The notes under the pieces are model-generated. The model was not told where the DNA came from, did not search any database, and was given only the letters and a program-made list of their open reading frames with translations. A program made the translations under genes and the position numbers. From contig DOKY01000002.1 of assembly GCA_003510135.1 (NCBI GenBank), positions 124,001 to 188,000 of the forward strand: a stretch of DNA of 64,000 nt. Direction: 5' to 3'. This document shows positions 35,037 through 43,878 of the stretch, piece after piece. The stretch's first letter is position 1. Every line of letters begins with the position of its first letter. The stretch comes from Pseudothermotoga sp. GTDB lineage: Bacteria; Thermotogota; Thermotogae; Thermotogales; DSM-5069.

Positions 35037-36559
35037 TCCATGCACAGTACGCCCTTACCCGTGTTCTTAGCCTTGTAAAGCCGCTGGTCTGCAACGTTTA
35101 TCAGCGTTGCAAGATCATTCCCATCGGTTGGAAATTCCGAGAAACCCATCGAAGCACTCAGGTTCAAAGTCAGATCTCCAAGGCGCAGAGGTTCCTTCAA
35201 GACTTCCTGGAGCCTTTGAGCTATTTTTAGGCCGATCTTTCTATCGGCGTTGGGAACGATCAAAAGCATTTCGTCGCCACCGAAACGCACCAGAATGGAG
35301 TCTTTTCTGGCATTGTTGCTGAGCCTTTGTGCGAACTCTTTCAGCACCTCGTCACCCACGTTGTGCCCGTATCTATCGTTTATTTCTTTGAAACCGTCGA
35401 CATCAAGCATGATCACGCAGAATCTTTCGCCGAGCACACGAGTATCTCTCAAGAGTACGTCAAGAACGTTCCTGTTGGCCAAACCTGTGAGAGGATCGGT
35501 CTCTGCCTTGGATTTCCAGAACTCGATCTGTTCCACTCGCTGTGTTATCTCCACCAGAACAAAAACAGTTTCCACGAGGTTTCCTTTTGTGAAGAGTGGC
35601 ATGGCATGTACATCGAACCACTTCTTCTCGTGACCAACCTCAATTTCTAATGCATTCACCGAGCTTTGCCTGGTTCTGCTCATCTCGTCCGACAGTTCTT
35701 CGATCGTTCGCAAAAGCTTTGATTCCAGCCCGGACGAGCCTTCTTTCTGAACGAACGTCTGCTTGAAAGGTTCGTTCATGAAGATGTTTTGAGAATTTCT
35801 GAAGACCACCACAGGCTGCGGGATCGAGTTGAGAAGAGTTCTCAGTCTCTCTTCTTCCTGTTCATGTAGTCTCAAAAGTTCTTCCTTCTCCCTGTACTGG
35901 CGATTCAACAAAACCAGTAGATACACAAGAATTGCCGAATACACCATCAGCATAACGACCGCCACGAGTTGAAACTCCGTTGCGATCGCTTTCGATTCTG
36001 TCAACAGTGTTTTGCTGTACAGACCGGTTCCGATGATCCAGCCCCAGGGTTCGAATATTCGAATCACCGTGAACTTCTTTTCAACCTTTTCTTCTCCATA
36101 GAGGTACCAATCGTACTCGACAAACTTCTTGCCTTCCTTTGCACCCTGAACAATCGTTCGCACTGCGCTGGTGAAAACCGCATCGTCAGACGTGAAAGCG
36201 TTCTGTCCTTCCAGATCTGAACGGTATGGATGAACCAGGAGCACTCCGTCCATATTCAGCACGAAGAAATAATCCTTCCCCTCAGGACCGTAGAAAATGT
36301 TCCTCAGATGCCTCATGGCGTTCTGCTTTGCGGTCCGTTCATCTTCCAGACCCTGCAAGTAATTAGAATAGTGAATGTTCACTAAGTAAATCGCCAAATC
36401 GAGCTGATGGCTGAGGCTGTTAATATAATAGTCCAAGAGCGTTCTCTGCAACTTTGGTTGCATGAAGATGCTCCAGTATAATATCAGCGTGAGAAAGGCC
36501 ATGAAAACAATCAGCAAAATGTGAAGAACGCCGGAGATTTTGAATCTCATTCCGATCAT
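35033..36559 (-). CDS. Membrane diguanylate cyclase with extracytoplasmic Cache-type sensor
   Basis: This 508-residue protein has an N-terminal helix (about 9-29), a roughly 160-residue extracytoplasmic sensor resembling a Cache domain (KDYFFVLNMDGVLLVHPY, WGWIIGTGLYSK), a second helix (about 200-222), a PAS-like region, and a C-terminal GGDEF domain. The catalytic loop reads RFGGDEMLLI: the two Gly, Asp and Glu of GGDEF are kept and the final Phe is Met. The inhibitory RxxD site reads RKDS and may be lost. It would make cyclic di-GMP on sensing a ligand outside. Start ambiguous: ATG 36559 or ATG 36550. Confidence 0.9.
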   Translation of the reverse strand: MIGMRFKISGVLHILLIVFMAFLTLILYWSIFMQPKLQRTLLDYYINSLSHQLDLAIYLVNIHYSNYLQGLEDERTAKQNAMRHLRNIFYGPEGKDYFFVLNMDGVLLVHPYRSDLEGQNAFTSDDAVFTSAVRTIVQGAKEGKKFVEYDWYLYGEEKVEKKFTVIRIFEPWGWIIGTGLYSKTLLTESKAIATEFQLVAVVMLMVYSAILVYLLVLLNRQYREKEELLRLHEQEEERLRTLLNSIPQPVVVFRNSQNIFMNEPFKQTFVQKEGSSGLESKLLRTIEELSDEMSRTRQSSVNALEIEVGHEKKWFDVHAMPLFTKGNLVETVFVLVEITQRVEQIEFWKSKAETDPLTGLANRNVLDVLLRDTRVLGERFCVIMLDVDGFKEINDRYGHNVGDEVLKEFAQRLSNNARKDSILVRFGGDEMLLIVPNADRKIGLKIAQRLQEVLKEPLRLGDLTLNLSASMGFSEFPTDGNDLATLINVADQRLYKAKNTGKGVLCMD

Positions 36560-36616
36560 TCCCGAAAGAAGTTTCTCTAAGTCATACTATTATGCCACAC
36601 GTCTGGGGTGATCTGA

Positions 36617-37579
36617 ATGCACTTTCTCGGTGTGGACGTCGGTGGAACCAAAACGCACGTTCTGATCGCCGATGAACTCGGTAACGTGATCGTCTTCGAA
36701 GAAGGGCCTGGAGCGAACTATCAGGGTATCGGTGTCGAGAAGGCATACGATACGCTGAGACAGGTAATTGAAAGGGCCTTAAAAAGTGCCTCTCTGAACC
36801 TTAATGAACTGGATGCGGCTTTCTTTGGTGTTGCTGGTGCCGACTTCGAGTATGAAAACAGGATAGTTCGATCCATGCTGGACCGGCTGGGACTGAAGAG
36901 ATACGCTTTTGACAACGACGGTAGAATCGCCCTCAGATCTGGCACCTTAGATGATATCGGCATCATGATAAGTTGTGGTACCGGTGGTATCAACTATGCG
37001 TGCGATGGCAAAAGAATCGAAAGGATTGGCGGTTTTTCCTCCTTCTTTGGCGAGCGTCTCGGTTCTTACATCGTCGCCAAGAAAGTGGCTTCCGCGATCG
37101 TGAGGGCGAAGGATGGCAGGTCCGAAAACACCCTGATGGTTGAAATGTTCGAATCACAGATCGGCTCAAAGATTGAAGATATCATGCATTATGAATACGA
37201 AGGTGACTACGAAAGAATGAGAGAATACGCCGTTCTGTTGATAAGGACACTCTTCTCTGCTGTCCATCGGCACGACTTCGTTGCCATGAAAATAATGTGT
37301 GAGATCGTTGACGAAACTGTTCGCATCGTTGAGGCGTTCAGGAAAAGGTTGAACTTCACACCTCCCATAAAGTTGGTGCTCGAAGGCAGCTTCTTCAAGA
37401 ACGCGGATCCCGTGATTTTTGAGATGATCCTCAGCGCACTCGGAAGAGATTATCGTTTGATCGTTCCAAAACACCCACCCGTCGTTGGAGCGGTGCTCCT
37501 GGCGGCAGAATTGATCGGTTACAAGTTCAGCGAGCGCTCCGTTGAAAAGCTGATGGGTTTCTGGGGGGATAGGGTATGA
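36617..37579 (+). CDS. BadF/BadG-family sugar kinase, N-acetylglucosamine-kinase type
   Basis: This 320-residue ASKHA kinase resembles NagK/MurK-type kinases. It has LGVDVGGTKTHVLIAD at the start, DAAFFGVAGAD, a nucleotide region ISCGTGGINYA and LVLEGSFFKNADPV near the end. The next gene is a GH4 phospho-glycosidase with which it overlaps by 4 bases, so the pair probably handles an imported amino- or disaccharide. It lacks the HgdC cluster cysteines, so it is not a radical-enzyme activator. The promoter is unclear. Confidence 0.85.
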   Translation: MHFLGVDVGGTKTHVLIADELGNVIVFEEGPGANYQGIGVEKAYDTLRQVIERALKSASLNLNELDAAFFGVAGADFEYENRIVRSMLDRLGLKRYAFDNDGRIALRSGTLDDIGIMISCGTGGINYACDGKRIERIGGFSSFFGERLGSYIVAKKVASAIVRAKDGRSENTLMVEMFESQIGSKIEDIMHYEYEGDYERMREYAVLLIRTLFSAVHRHDFVAMKIMCEIVDETVRIVEAFRKRLNFTPPIKLVLEGSFFKNADPVIFEMILSALGRDYRLIVPKHPPVVGAVLLAAELIGYKFSERSVEKLMGFWGDRV

Positions 37580-38811
37580 AGATCGCGATCATAGGTGCTG
37601 GTAGCAGCTACACGCCCGAATTGATTTCTGGTTTGCTGGATGTCTCTTCTCAAATCGATCTTCAGGAAGTCTGGATGCACGATATCAATGAGAGAAAGCT
37701 TCGGATTATGTACGGTTTCTGTCAGAGATTGGTGAAGGGCCGTTTCAAACTGTTCGAAACGAAAGACTTCGTGGAAGCGGTGAGGGAATCGAACTACGTG
37801 GTTTTTCAGTTCAGGCCGGGTGGCTTGAAGGCGCGGAAACTGGACGAGGAGATACCGATCAAGTACGGATTGATCGGTCAGGAAACGACGGGTGTTGGTG
37901 GGTTTGCGGCCGCACTGAGGGCTTTTCCAATTTTGGAGAGATACCTCGATTCGGTGGCGAGGCACAGCGAAGCGATCGTGATCAACTTTACGAACCCTTC
38001 TGGTCATGTGACAGAATTCGTCCTGAACTATCTCGGCTTCGAGCGGTTCATCGGGCTGTGCAACGTACCGATCAACTTTCTCAACCATCTCGCAAAACTT
38101 CTTTCCTGCAGGATAGAGGACTTGTTTGTCAAGTACTATGGCCTGAACCACCTGAGTTTTGTCGAGAAGGTGTGGCTGAACAACGAAGATGTTACGGAAA
38201 GAGTTTTTCAAACGATTTCTCAGCACGAGGATTCTGAATTTCCCGGCTGGTTGATCGCTTCCTTGAAGCTTCTGATGAACCCGTACCTTCGCTACTACGT
38301 CTCGACACAGTACATGTTTAAAAAGATCTGCGAAGAAGGCACGCGTGCAGAGAAGGTTATCCAAATCGAGGATCAGCTATTCAAAAAATATGAGACGGAA
38401 AATGAGATACCCCAAGAACTCTCACAGAGGGGTGGAAGCCTCTATTCGACCGCCGCGGCCAGGTTGATAAAAGATCTAACGCTCTCGAACAACTCCGTGC
38501 ACATCGTCAACACGAGGAACCATGGTGCGATCGATAATTTGCCTGGAGATTATGTTCTGGAACTGGCGTGTCTGACAAAAGCGGGCAAAGTTTTGCCCAT
38601 CACTGTGAACGGTGCAGACCCATTCGCTGTCGGATTGATTCACACCATCAAAATGTACGAAAGGCTCACCATCGAAGCTTATTTGAGAAAGTCCAAAGCT
38701 ACGGCGATCAAGGCGTTGCTTTTGCACCCTCTCGGTCCCAGATCGCACAACGTGAGAGAACTTCTGGAAGAAATATGCCAAGCGAACAGAGAGTACTTCG
38801 AGCTTCTATGA
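37576..38811 (+). CDS. Glycoside hydrolase family 4, 6-phospho-beta-glucosidase type
   Basis: GH4 enzymes use NAD and a divalent metal to oxidise and re-reduce the sugar. The 411 residues show the NAD site IAIIGAGSSYTPELI, the QETTGVGGF loop, NFTNPSGHVTEF, the metal Cys in GLCNVPIN and His in LNHLSFVE, and RGGSLYSTAAARLI. The last is the form found in phospho-beta-glucosidases; alpha-glucosidases of the family differ. Overlaps the kinase gene by 4 bases. The substrate is probably a phosphorylated beta-glucoside or a chitobiose-like sugar. Confidence 0.9.
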   Translation: MKIAIIGAGSSYTPELISGLLDVSSQIDLQEVWMHDINERKLRIMYGFCQRLVKGRFKLFETKDFVEAVRESNYVVFQFRPGGLKARKLDEEIPIKYGLIGQETTGVGGFAAALRAFPILERYLDSVARHSEAIVINFTNPSGHVTEFVLNYLGFERFIGLCNVPINFLNHLAKLLSCRIEDLFVKYYGLNHLSFVEKVWLNNEDVTERVFQTISQHEDSEFPGWLIASLKLLMNPYLRYYVSTQYMFKKICEEGTRAEKVIQIEDQLFKKYETENEIPQELSQRGGSLYSTAAARLIKDLTLSNNSVHIVNTRNHGAIDNLPGDYVLELACLTKAGKVLPITVNGADPFAVGLIHTIKMYERLTIEAYLRKSKATAIKALLLHPLGPRSHNVRELLEEICQANREYFELL

Positions 38812-38826
38812 AAAGGAGTGTTTGAT

Positions 38827-39360
38827 TTGCTCCAGATCACTGGAGGCTTTTTGAAAGGCAGGAAAGTGCAACCTGTGCCGGATCCAAGAACGCGCTACAC
38901 GAGTTCTATGGTGCGGCAGGCGCTTTTCAGCATGATAGATGTAACTGATAAGAGTTTTCTGGAACTGTTCTGTGGCAGCGCGGTGGTCTCGCTTGAAGCG
39001 ATCAGCAGAGGTGCAAAGAAGGCCGTCGCGGTGGACGTTTCGAAACTCGCGGTCAAAGTTGCGAGACAGAACGCAGAGAAACTCGGTGTAAAGCTGACCG
39101 TTTTGTGCACAGACTATCGAAGGTTTCTACAGAAGTACTCGGAAAATTTCGACGTGGTTTTCCTGGATCCTCCGTACGAACTTGGTTTAGTCAGCGAGGC
39201 ACTGAAACTGCTTGAAGAAAAGAAAGTGGGTGAAACGATCGTCGTGGAGAAATCCAGGAGAGAGAAGGTCATCGTTCCTGAAGGACTCGAAGTTTTGAAG
39301 CAAAAAAGTTACGGTGACAGTGAGCTCATCATTCTGAGACGCTCACCTGTTTCGGCCTGA
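38827..39360 (+). CDS. rsmD: 16S rRNA m2G966 methyltransferase RsmD
   Basis: RsmD methylates G966 of 16S rRNA using SAM. It shows ITGGFLKGRK at the start, SSMVRQALFSMI, the SAM motif LELFCGSAVVSLEAISRGAKKAVAVD, and the catalytic VVFLDPPYELG (the N/D-PPY motif). Length is 177 residues, typical. I chose TTG at 38827, 7 bases downstream of the AAGGAG site; an earlier GTG at 38818 lies in that site. Its end overlaps the convergent pilin-like gene by 32 bases. Confidence 0.92.
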   Translation: MLQITGGFLKGRKVQPVPDPRTRYTSSMVRQALFSMIDVTDKSFLELFCGSAVVSLEAISRGAKKAVAVDVSKLAVKVARQNAEKLGVKLTVLCTDYRRFLQKYSENFDVVFLDPPYELGLVSEALKLLEEKKVGETIVVEKSRREKVIVPEGLEVLKQKSYGDSELIILRRSPVSA

Positions 39361-39835
39361 GGAAATACGGCAGCTCGCCCGGTTTGAGGTTCAACCTTAC
39401 CCTCACGTCCGAGGGTGTTGCGTTCAGCATCTCGAAACAGAGTTCACCGATCTTCACGCCCCAGATCCCCGTTTCTTCATAAAAACTGATGGGGCTTTTC
39501 GACCTGTAGACAACGTTGACGCCATCGTTCGCGTTCCTTTTGAGCACGTATTCTCCTTCCTCGATGTCTACTCTGTACCAGACCTTTTTATCCTGACCAT
39601 CGACCTTTTCCCAAAAACTCATTGCGGAAGAGCTCACCTGTGCGATGCTAATCGACTTGAACCAAAAGTCGTACCTGAGAAAATCGATCGCCATCATCAG
39701 ATCGATATCCTCTTCCAGGCGCTTCGTAATTTGAAAGAAATGCGTGATCACCGTGCTCAAACACATACCCGCGATGGCGATGAAACACAGAGAAACGAAC
39801 AGGTAGATGAGCAACTGGACTGTGATGGAACTCAC
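39329..39835 (-). CDS. Small membrane-anchored protein, pilin- or ComGF-like
   Basis: This 168-residue protein starts with a hydrophobic helix (about 5-26), then an amphipathic stretch (FQITKRLEEDIDLMMAIDFLRYDF) and a beta-rich region. The plan resembles minor pseudopilins such as PilW or ComGF, but no clear prepilin peptidase site or Glu5 is seen. Start is GTG at 39835, overlapping the asd stop, with AGGGGC upstream. It is the last gene of the methionine operon, an odd place for it. It could instead be an unknown anchored protein. Confidence 0.5.
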   Translation of the reverse strand: MSSITVQLLIYLFVSLCFIAIAGMCLSTVITHFFQITKRLEEDIDLMMAIDFLRYDFWFKSISIAQVSSSAMSFWEKVDGQDKKVWYRVDIEEGEYVLKRNANDGVNVVYRSKSPISFYEETGIWGVKIGELCFEMLNATPSDVRVRLNLKPGELPYFLRPKQVSVSE

Positions 39836-40869
39836 ACGCCCCTGCCGTACAGAACTTCGTACAGTTCCGCGTTCAATACGGCACATCCTGCAGCACCTCT
39901 GATGGTGTTGTGAACCAGCGCGACAAACCTCAAAGCACGCTCCGAGACCCTCGCCAGTCTCCCAACGCTCACCGTCATGCCACCACCCAGATCTCTGTGG
40001 AGCCGTGGTTGTGGGGCGTCTTTATCCGGTAGGTACACGACAGGCCTGTCCGGAGCCGTGAAAAGCTTGTAGTCCTTCAGAGGTTTGAAGTTGTCTATGG
40101 CTCTTATTAGTTCGTCCAGATCCACTTTCTCACTCGTCTCGACGTAAGCACTGATCATGTGACCATCCTGAACGGGCACCCTGTTGCACTGAGCCACGAC
40201 ATCGAACGTTGCAAAATTGACACCATCTTCCGTCAATCTTCCGAGGATCTTTTTTGGTTCGCTGCACATTTTCTCTTCTTCATTCTTTATGTAAGGTATC
40301 ACGTTGTCAAGTATATCGAGCGAGGGAATTCCAGGATAACCCGCTCCTGAGACAGCCTGCATGGTCACAGCGTTCACGAACTCGATTCCAAAAAGGTCCA
40401 TGATGGGTTTGAGTGCCATCACCAGGCCAATGGTGGAACAGTTTGGATTCGTGATCAATTTGCCCGGAGTTTTCTGACGTTCGGCGAGCTTAATATGATC
40501 CAGGTTGACCTCGGGCACCAGCAGTGGCACATCCTGGTCCATTCTGTGACTCGCCGCGTTCGAAAACACGATGTAACCTTGTTCTGCCAGACGCGTTTCT
40601 ATGGGTCCAGCTACATCTGAAGGTAGCGCAGAGAAGATATAATCACACTCGAAGACTGAATCCATGCCAAGGATCTTCATGTCGCGCACATTTTCGGGAA
40701 TTTCGCAGGGCAGATGCCAGTGAACCGCTTCCACGTATTTTTTTCCAACGGACGCTTCGGATGCGGCAAGTGCGACCACCTCGAAAAAGGGATGGTTTGA
40801 CAGCAACTGTACGAAGCGCTGTCCCACCGTACCCGTTGCACCCAGGATCACGACTCTCTTTTTCTTCAT
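39832..40869 (-). CDS. asd: Aspartate-semialdehyde dehydrogenase
   Basis: Asd reduces aspartyl phosphate to aspartate semialdehyde. The 345 residues have the NADP site VVILGATGTVGQRF, the catalytic Cys in TNPNCSTIGLVMAL, and the substrate region QAVSGAGYPGIPSLD. The sequence is of the archaeal/fungal-like type. Its product is the precursor for homocysteine in this operon and also feeds threonine and lysine. Start chosen at ATG 40869 after GGGGTGTGGAGG. It lies 12 bases after the metF stop. Confidence 0.95.
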   Translation of the reverse strand: MKKKRVVILGATGTVGQRFVQLLSNHPFFEVVALAASEASVGKKYVEAVHWHLPCEIPENVRDMKILGMDSVFECDYIFSALPSDVAGPIETRLAEQGYIVFSNAASHRMDQDVPLLVPEVNLDHIKLAERQKTPGKLITNPNCSTIGLVMALKPIMDLFGIEFVNAVTMQAVSGAGYPGIPSLDILDNVIPYIKNEEEKMCSEPKKILGRLTEDGVNFATFDVVAQCNRVPVQDGHMISAYVETSEKVDLDELIRAIDNFKPLKDYKLFTAPDRPVVYLPDKDAPQPRLHRDLGGGMTVSVGRLARVSERALRFVALVHNTIRGAAGCAVLNAELYEVLYGRGV

Positions 40870-40881
40870 CCTCCACACCCC

Positions 40882-41841
40882 TCAGGCTTGTCTTGAATAC
40901 AAAAGTTGCAGCATCGCTTTGGTTGCCTTAGCCCTACCCATGGTGAAGACGTGAATTCCTGGAGCACCTGCTACGAGCAGATCTTCCGCGAGTTTCGCGG
41001 CGAACCTCACACCGATTATGAACTCTTCTTCGCTGCTGCGGGCCTGGTGCATCTGTGATACGAAGCTTGCCGGTATAGTCACGAAAAACTTTTTGGGAAT
41101 CGAATAAATGCTTTTCAAATTCACGACAGGTTTCACGCCCGGTATTATGGGGACATGGATGCCGAAATTTCTGGCCATCTGGACAAATCTTCTGTAGATC
41201 TCCACATCGAACACCATCTGCGTCACAATGTAGTGGGCACCAGCCTCCACCTTCCGTTTCAGGTTCATCAAATCCTCTTCCATATTGGGTGCCTCGAAGT
41301 GTTTCTCTGGATAACCCGCAACACCGATGCAGAAATCCGTTGGCTCGCTTCCCTCAGTGGGATAAAGGTAAACGCCTCTGTTCAGGTTTGCGATGTGCTG
41401 CACCAGTTCAACGGCGTGCTTGTAAGAGCTTCTATCTTGTTGCCCGCTCAACGGATTTTCGTACTCCCCCCTCACCACGAACACGTTACTTATGCCTATC
41501 AAATGCAAGTCTATCAGTAAATCCTCTATCTGGTACTTGTCCATGCCGTAACAGATCACGTGTGGCACGACATCTATTCCGTAGCGGTGCATCAAGGCGG
41601 CGGAGAGACCCACCGTGCCTGGTCGCTTCACCTTTGTCACTCTCACGATCTGTCCATCAGATTCGATGTAGGCCAGCTCAGGTGCGTGTCTGGTTACGTT
41701 GATGAAACTTATCGGGAACTCCATCAGTTGATCGATCGTTCTGAAGATTTCCTCGACGCTGTGGCCCCTGTTTGGTGGTAGTACCTCTATCGACAAAATC
41801 GGGCCTTCCTTCAACTTATCGATGAGTTTCATCTTCATCAC
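40882..41841 (-). CDS. metF: Methylenetetrahydrofolate reductase, MetF type
   Basis: This 319-residue protein reduces 5,10-methylene-THF to 5-methyl-THF, the methyl donor for MetH. Visible are ILSIEVLPPNRGHSVEEIF, the FAD-binding NVFVVRGEYENPLSG, VAGYPEKHFEAPN, the YIVTQMVFD motif, and IPGVKPV. It has the one-domain form without the C-terminal regulatory region. The first three Met codons (41841, 41838 and 41832) are all possible starts and overlap the UPF0280 gene end. Confidence 0.93.
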   Translation of the reverse strand: MMKMKLIDKLKEGPILSIEVLPPNRGHSVEEIFRTIDQLMEFPISFINVTRHAPELAYIESDGQIVRVTKVKRPGTVGLSAALMHRYGIDVVPHVICYGMDKYQIEDLLIDLHLIGISNVFVVRGEYENPLSGQQDRSSYKHAVELVQHIANLNRGVYLYPTEGSEPTDFCIGVAGYPEKHFEAPNMEEDLMNLKRKVEAGAHYIVTQMVFDVEIYRRFVQMARNFGIHVPIIPGVKPVVNLKSIYSIPKKFFVTIPASFVSQMHQARSSEEEFIIGVRFAAKLAEDLLVAGAPGIHVFTMGRAKATKAMLQLLYSRQA

Positions 41842-42559
41842 CGTCCAGCAGAACGATCTCGAACTGTCCTCTCACACCGAGCATATCTTCGTAAATCACC
41901 ACCACACCCAGCACGTCTTCATTGATCGCATAACTGAGCAAATTTTCAACGTCGTTCTTGTTCTTAACCATGTTGCAGTAAGCTGTGGCGAAAGCGTCGG
42001 CAATCGTTGCATTCCTGCAGATCACAGTAATGGCATCAGCAGTGCCGAAGCTTAAAGAGTGCCCAAACCTACCCGATGATGTGCATACACCCCACGTTCC
42101 TTTCGGCAGCTTCAGCGCAATTCTGTTGGAAAGTGGAGATTCTCCCGCGTAGATGAGCGAATTGATCGGTCTCTCACACCTGATGAAGATATCTCCCCCG
42201 TTCTCGACAAGGACTTCGTTACATTCGAACTCTTTCAGCAGGAGTTCGCCAGCTTCGTCCGCGATGGCCCCGGCCACTGCGGCTGTGGGCCCGACGTTCG
42301 CGCGCTCCGCAGCCTGAGCCATTTTCAAAGCTATCTTCGGCCCTTCGAACAGCTGCACGGGCTCCAGCGAGGAGAAAAACTGCGGCGCAACCTTTGCCAG
42401 TTCGTACAGTTCACAGTAGAGTTTCTGAACCAGTTCGAGCACCATCTCTGGCATCGCAGAATCGAACCTGTCCACGCCAATCCAAAGGTCTGTTTCCCTG
42501 TACTGAACAGTGAAAGATTGAAACCTGCCTTCAGAACATTCCCTGTAAAACTTTTTCAT
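41816..42559 (-). CDS. UPF0280 (COG2122-type) protein linked to homocysteine synthesis
   Basis: This 247-residue protein has an ApbE-like fold family look: GPTAAVAGAIADEAGELLL, VENGGDIFIRC, GVCTSSGRFGHSLSFG and ADAITVICRNATIADAFAT. In anaerobes that make homocysteine from aspartate semialdehyde and sulfide, a protein of this family was reported alongside the DUF39 protein, although its biochemical step is not settled. The start is ATG at 42559, overlapping the DUF39 gene stop; longer frames to 42619 are shadows. Confidence 0.85.
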   Translation of the reverse strand: MKKFYRECSEGRFQSFTVQYRETDLWIGVDRFDSAMPEMVLELVQKLYCELYELAKVAPQFFSSLEPVQLFEGPKIALKMAQAAERANVGPTAAVAGAIADEAGELLLKEFECNEVLVENGGDIFIRCERPINSLIYAGESPLSNRIALKLPKGTWGVCTSSGRFGHSLSFGTADAITVICRNATIADAFATAYCNMVKNKNDVENLLSYAINEDVLGVVVIYEDMLGVRGQFEIVLLDGDEDETHR

Positions 42560-43878
42560 AGTGGTGGCAATCTCACCCCAACGGGGCACACGTCGCTGCA
42601 CAGGCCACATTCTGTACACAGTTCTTTTTCGAAAGAGAGCTCATCGTTCACCAATTTCAGCGCGTCGTACGGGCACACGCTGACACACATGCCGCAGTTC
42701 ACACACGTCGGTGCTTCCATGTCGAATTTTTCGGCTTCTTTCACTTCTTCGAGCCCTTTCAGGCTGCGGTGTTCATCGAACAACTTCACAGGAACGGTGA
42801 GCGTGAATCGAGCTTCGACGATCCATCTTTTCAGAATCTGCGCAATCTCTCTCGCCATCGCAAGGCTCGAGATCGGAGAGGTCTTCACCTTCTTGCCCTC
42901 TATCTCAATCCAACCGGACCTCAGCTCCGCGTAGTTCGTCAATCTGATGACTGGTCTTCCGGCCTTACCGTAATCCCTGAGTTCTGTTGTTATTTCTTCG
43001 TTCGATCTGCTCACATAATAAGCGATCTCTTCGTTCAGCACAGGGATGGGCACACCTATCCCGATGAAGATCGTCACTCCGTAGTTTTTGAAGTAAGCCG
43101 CCCTGAGATATCTGGGGTTCATCTTCTTCGCATCACCAATGACTGCCAGCGTTCTCGCGGCAGAAATGGGTATACCGTGTTCGTTCAACCTTACATCGTT
43201 TCTAAACTGTGTACCGGGCCAGACGATGTAACCTTCCGTACCACAGAGGAATATCTTTGTCCCAAGACCGATCGTGAGCATCTGTGGATCTTTCAGCAGA
43301 GGGCTGAGCTCGCCAGACGTGGAATAGGTCACGTTTCCGAAATGTGGGAGCAGCTTGCCCATGTAGGTGTAGATGGTTCTGTCAGAACTGTTCGTCGCTG
43401 CCGCATAATTCTGGTAGGCATTTCGGGGATTGAACATGAAGAAGTCGTTCAACATGTCTTTGTTTATGAAACCTTCGAACTGTCTTCGTGGATAACAATC
43501 GGTTCCCTTTCCCTCGGCCTTGAACCTCAAATTTTTCCCTTTGATTAAAAGTTCTATGATGTGCGCGCCTCCAAAACTCTTGTCGCGTTTTGACTCCTGT
43601 GTCGCACCAATGTAACCATCCACCGCTGCCAGCCCACCGTAGACTTCCACATCCTCGATCTCGACCTTCTCCATCCTCATCGGGGGCCTCGTGTGACCAA
43701 AGTTCACAAACGCACCACTTGAACACATCGGAGCAAAGGTGGCCGTCGTAACCACGTCAATCTTCTCGGCCACTCTTTTCACGCCCTCTTCCCTGGCTAG
43801 CTTCACGACTTCTTCTGCGGTGAGCACCACCGCCTCACCACTGAGAATCTTCTTGTTGATCTCCTCAACGCTCTTCAT
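42556..43878 (-). CDS. Homocysteine biosynthesis protein (DUF39) with C-terminal ferredoxin
   Basis: This 440-residue protein has a DUF39/COG1900 domain (1-370 or so) fused to two [4Fe-4S] sites (CVNCGMCVSVCP and CTECGLCSDVCP near the end). The DUF39 domain keeps Cys 52 (FAPMCSSGAF) and Cys 128 (GTDCYP). Work in methanogens showed that this family with a ferredoxin-type partner makes homocysteine from aspartate semialdehyde and sulfide. Here the ferredoxin is part of the same chain. Its start overlaps the lysC stop by 4 bases. Confidence 0.88.
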   Translation of the reverse strand: MKSVEEINKKILSGEAVVLTAEEVVKLAREEGVKRVAEKIDVVTTATFAPMCSSGAFVNFGHTRPPMRMEKVEIEDVEVYGGLAAVDGYIGATQESKRDKSFGGAHIIELLIKGKNLRFKAEGKGTDCYPRRQFEGFINKDMLNDFFMFNPRNAYQNYAAATNSSDRTIYTYMGKLLPHFGNVTYSTSGELSPLLKDPQMLTIGLGTKIFLCGTEGYIVWPGTQFRNDVRLNEHGIPISAARTLAVIGDAKKMNPRYLRAAYFKNYGVTIFIGIGVPIPVLNEEIAYYVSRSNEEITTELRDYGKAGRPVIRLTNYAELRSGWIEIEGKKVKTSPISSLAMAREIAQILKRWIVEARFTLTVPVKLFDEHRSLKGLEEVKEAEKFDMEAPTCVNCGMCVSVCPYDALKLVNDELSFEKELCTECGLCSDVCPVGVRLPPL

